A DNA stretch of 64,000 bases from Owenia fusiformis (lineage: Eukaryota > Annelida > Polychaeta > Sabellida > Oweniidae): assembly GCA_903813345.2 (NCBI GenBank), contig CAIIXF020000006.1:27101936-27165935 (forward strand), read 5' to 3'. The notes below the pieces were generated by a model that ran no database searches, had not been told where the DNA came from, and saw only the letters and a list, made by a program, of their open reading frames with translations. Of this stretch, positions 62,900-64,000 are shown piece after piece (positions within the stretch are counted from its first letter, which is position 1; each line of letters begins with the position of its first letter). Position numbers and translations under genes: made by a program.

Positions 62900-64000
62900 C
62901 AGAAATATGTAACCACAGTCAAATAACGCAATTAACAATTGCAATATTTAATGATGTTATTTTCATACTGATGATTTGTGTATTATTATTTTGTGTTTAT
63001 TCAAGTTTGATAAATTCCCATACTGCAGTAAAAGTACATGGACTGGAATCACGCCTACAGAACATGCCTCCTTTTGTAGCCATTGATGTGATACTCACGA
63101 TTTTTCTCCAAAAATCAATATCTCTTGTATAAACGAAATACAGTTTTTGTTATATAATAGCATCTTATAAATGATAATTGCTTAATTGCAATGAGTATTA
63201 ATTTACGATAAGTAATCAAGGGATTATGTAAGAGCACCACATCACATCTTTGTACTTTGTTACTTGTACCCTCTCTACTGAGAGGGGTTGTATGGAAACC
63301 AAAGAATGATTTTCGGTCATACACCATTTAATTGGAATTATTTCCTAATCAGTTATCAATATTACTTGCTTGATCCATTCTTTAATTTCAAAAGAATTGG
63401 TATCGATATGACGAACTGAATTGAACACACGTTTCTCTTAAACCAGTCATGAATAAATTCTGAAAATCCTACACATCGTCAATCTAGTGATCATCTTTTG
63501 AATGGTACAGACTAATTTGAAAAAATATACTTTTCTATATATTGTTTTAGAAAACACATCCGACACTTCTATTGTTCTTGGTATCATATATTCGGAATTA
63601 AACAAAACATCAATCCGAACCTCATTGGAGCAAACCGACATATACACAAGTTGTTTAGGTCTCTTAAGATTATAACTGTACAAAGGAAACTTTGGTTGAT
63701 TTAAAAAAAAGTATCCTGTTAATGACATAAAAGGTTTACTTTAATTTTCATCTATTTTTGGGGTTTTTGTTTTATTTTTGGGATACTTTTTGCAGTAATC
63801 AACCAAATTTTCCTTTGTACAAATAACTATAATATTGAGAGGTCTAAGAAAATGCTGTATATGCTATTGTGTTTCGGTTTCATTCTCAAGAATAGGTAGA
63901 AAGGAACAAAACAGTTTCACTAAAATCAAAAAATGTTTACAAAAACAGTATAGAATCTATTTAAATAACTTTCGCATTAAATTGTTGTCAATCAGTGGCC
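62900..64000. other. No gene recognised
   Basis: AT-rich. The phrases AACCAAATTTTCCTTTGTAC (near 63800) and its approximate complement GTACAAAGGAAACTTTGGTT (near 63680) form a weak inverted pair. Confidence 0.4.

Overview
This is a 64 kb piece of an AT-rich, intron-containing animal genome. Three things point to a marine invertebrate: spliced genes with GT-AG introns and matching phases, a vertebrate-like but Ig-less myosin light chain kinase, and a secreted PAN plus F5/8-type-C (discoidin) protein. There is also a dense load of DNA transposons, foldback elements and miniature inverted-repeat elements (MITEs). The sequence alone does not fix the phylum; echinoderm, lancelet or mollusc all remain possible.

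Layout. 0-1.4 kb: terminal exon of a CXC (tesmin/TSO1-like) cysteine-rich protein on the minus strand, abutting a ~145 bp tandem array. 2.9-6.3 kb: a TA-flanked MITE, then a ~2.9 kb foldback element that is itself interrupted by a 0.7 kb inverted-repeat element. 8.9-18.6 kb: a large Helitron-type rolling-circle transposon on the minus strand. It encodes one uninterrupted protein of about 1,830 residues (papain-like cysteine protease, zinc-binding region, HUH/Y2 Rep nuclease, PIF1-like helicase). Downstream on the same strand is a four-exon RPA70-like single-strand-DNA-binding protein. A 0.55 kb tandem duplication lies beyond the RPA gene. 18.6-32.6 kb: no gene seen; MITEs and simple sequence only.

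32.66-38.05 kb: a complete-looking eight-exon myosin light chain kinase gene on the plus strand, ending in a calmodulin-binding helix and followed by AATAAA. 39.6-41.4 kb: two inverted-repeat elements. 42.2-44.55 kb: a complete four-exon gene on the minus strand for a secreted PAN/apple plus F5/8C protein (290 residues). Its last two exons are duplicated at 49.8-52.0 kb, where the intron has been enlarged by a tandem array. 44.9-54.7 kb: three elements with mariner-type ends (CGAGGGGTGATC), flanked by TA. Two keep decayed DD34D transposase fragments and all have long inverted arms.

48.99-49.19 kb and 55.5-62.9 kb (and 5.4-6.1 kb) share an unusual design. Each has termini of the form TAA-(A)GCCCGGT-(n)-CACACC, and an interior built almost wholly of one short degenerate motif, with a different motif in each element. 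The 55.5-62.9 kb case is bounded by two ~650 bp inverted arms around a poly-C-rich ~300 bp satellite. These repeat systems, the protease-Rep-helicase plus RPA transposon, and the duplicated discoidin gene are the most notable contents. Joined exon models below were worked out by hand from splice sites, phase and family resemblance; none has transcript support here.
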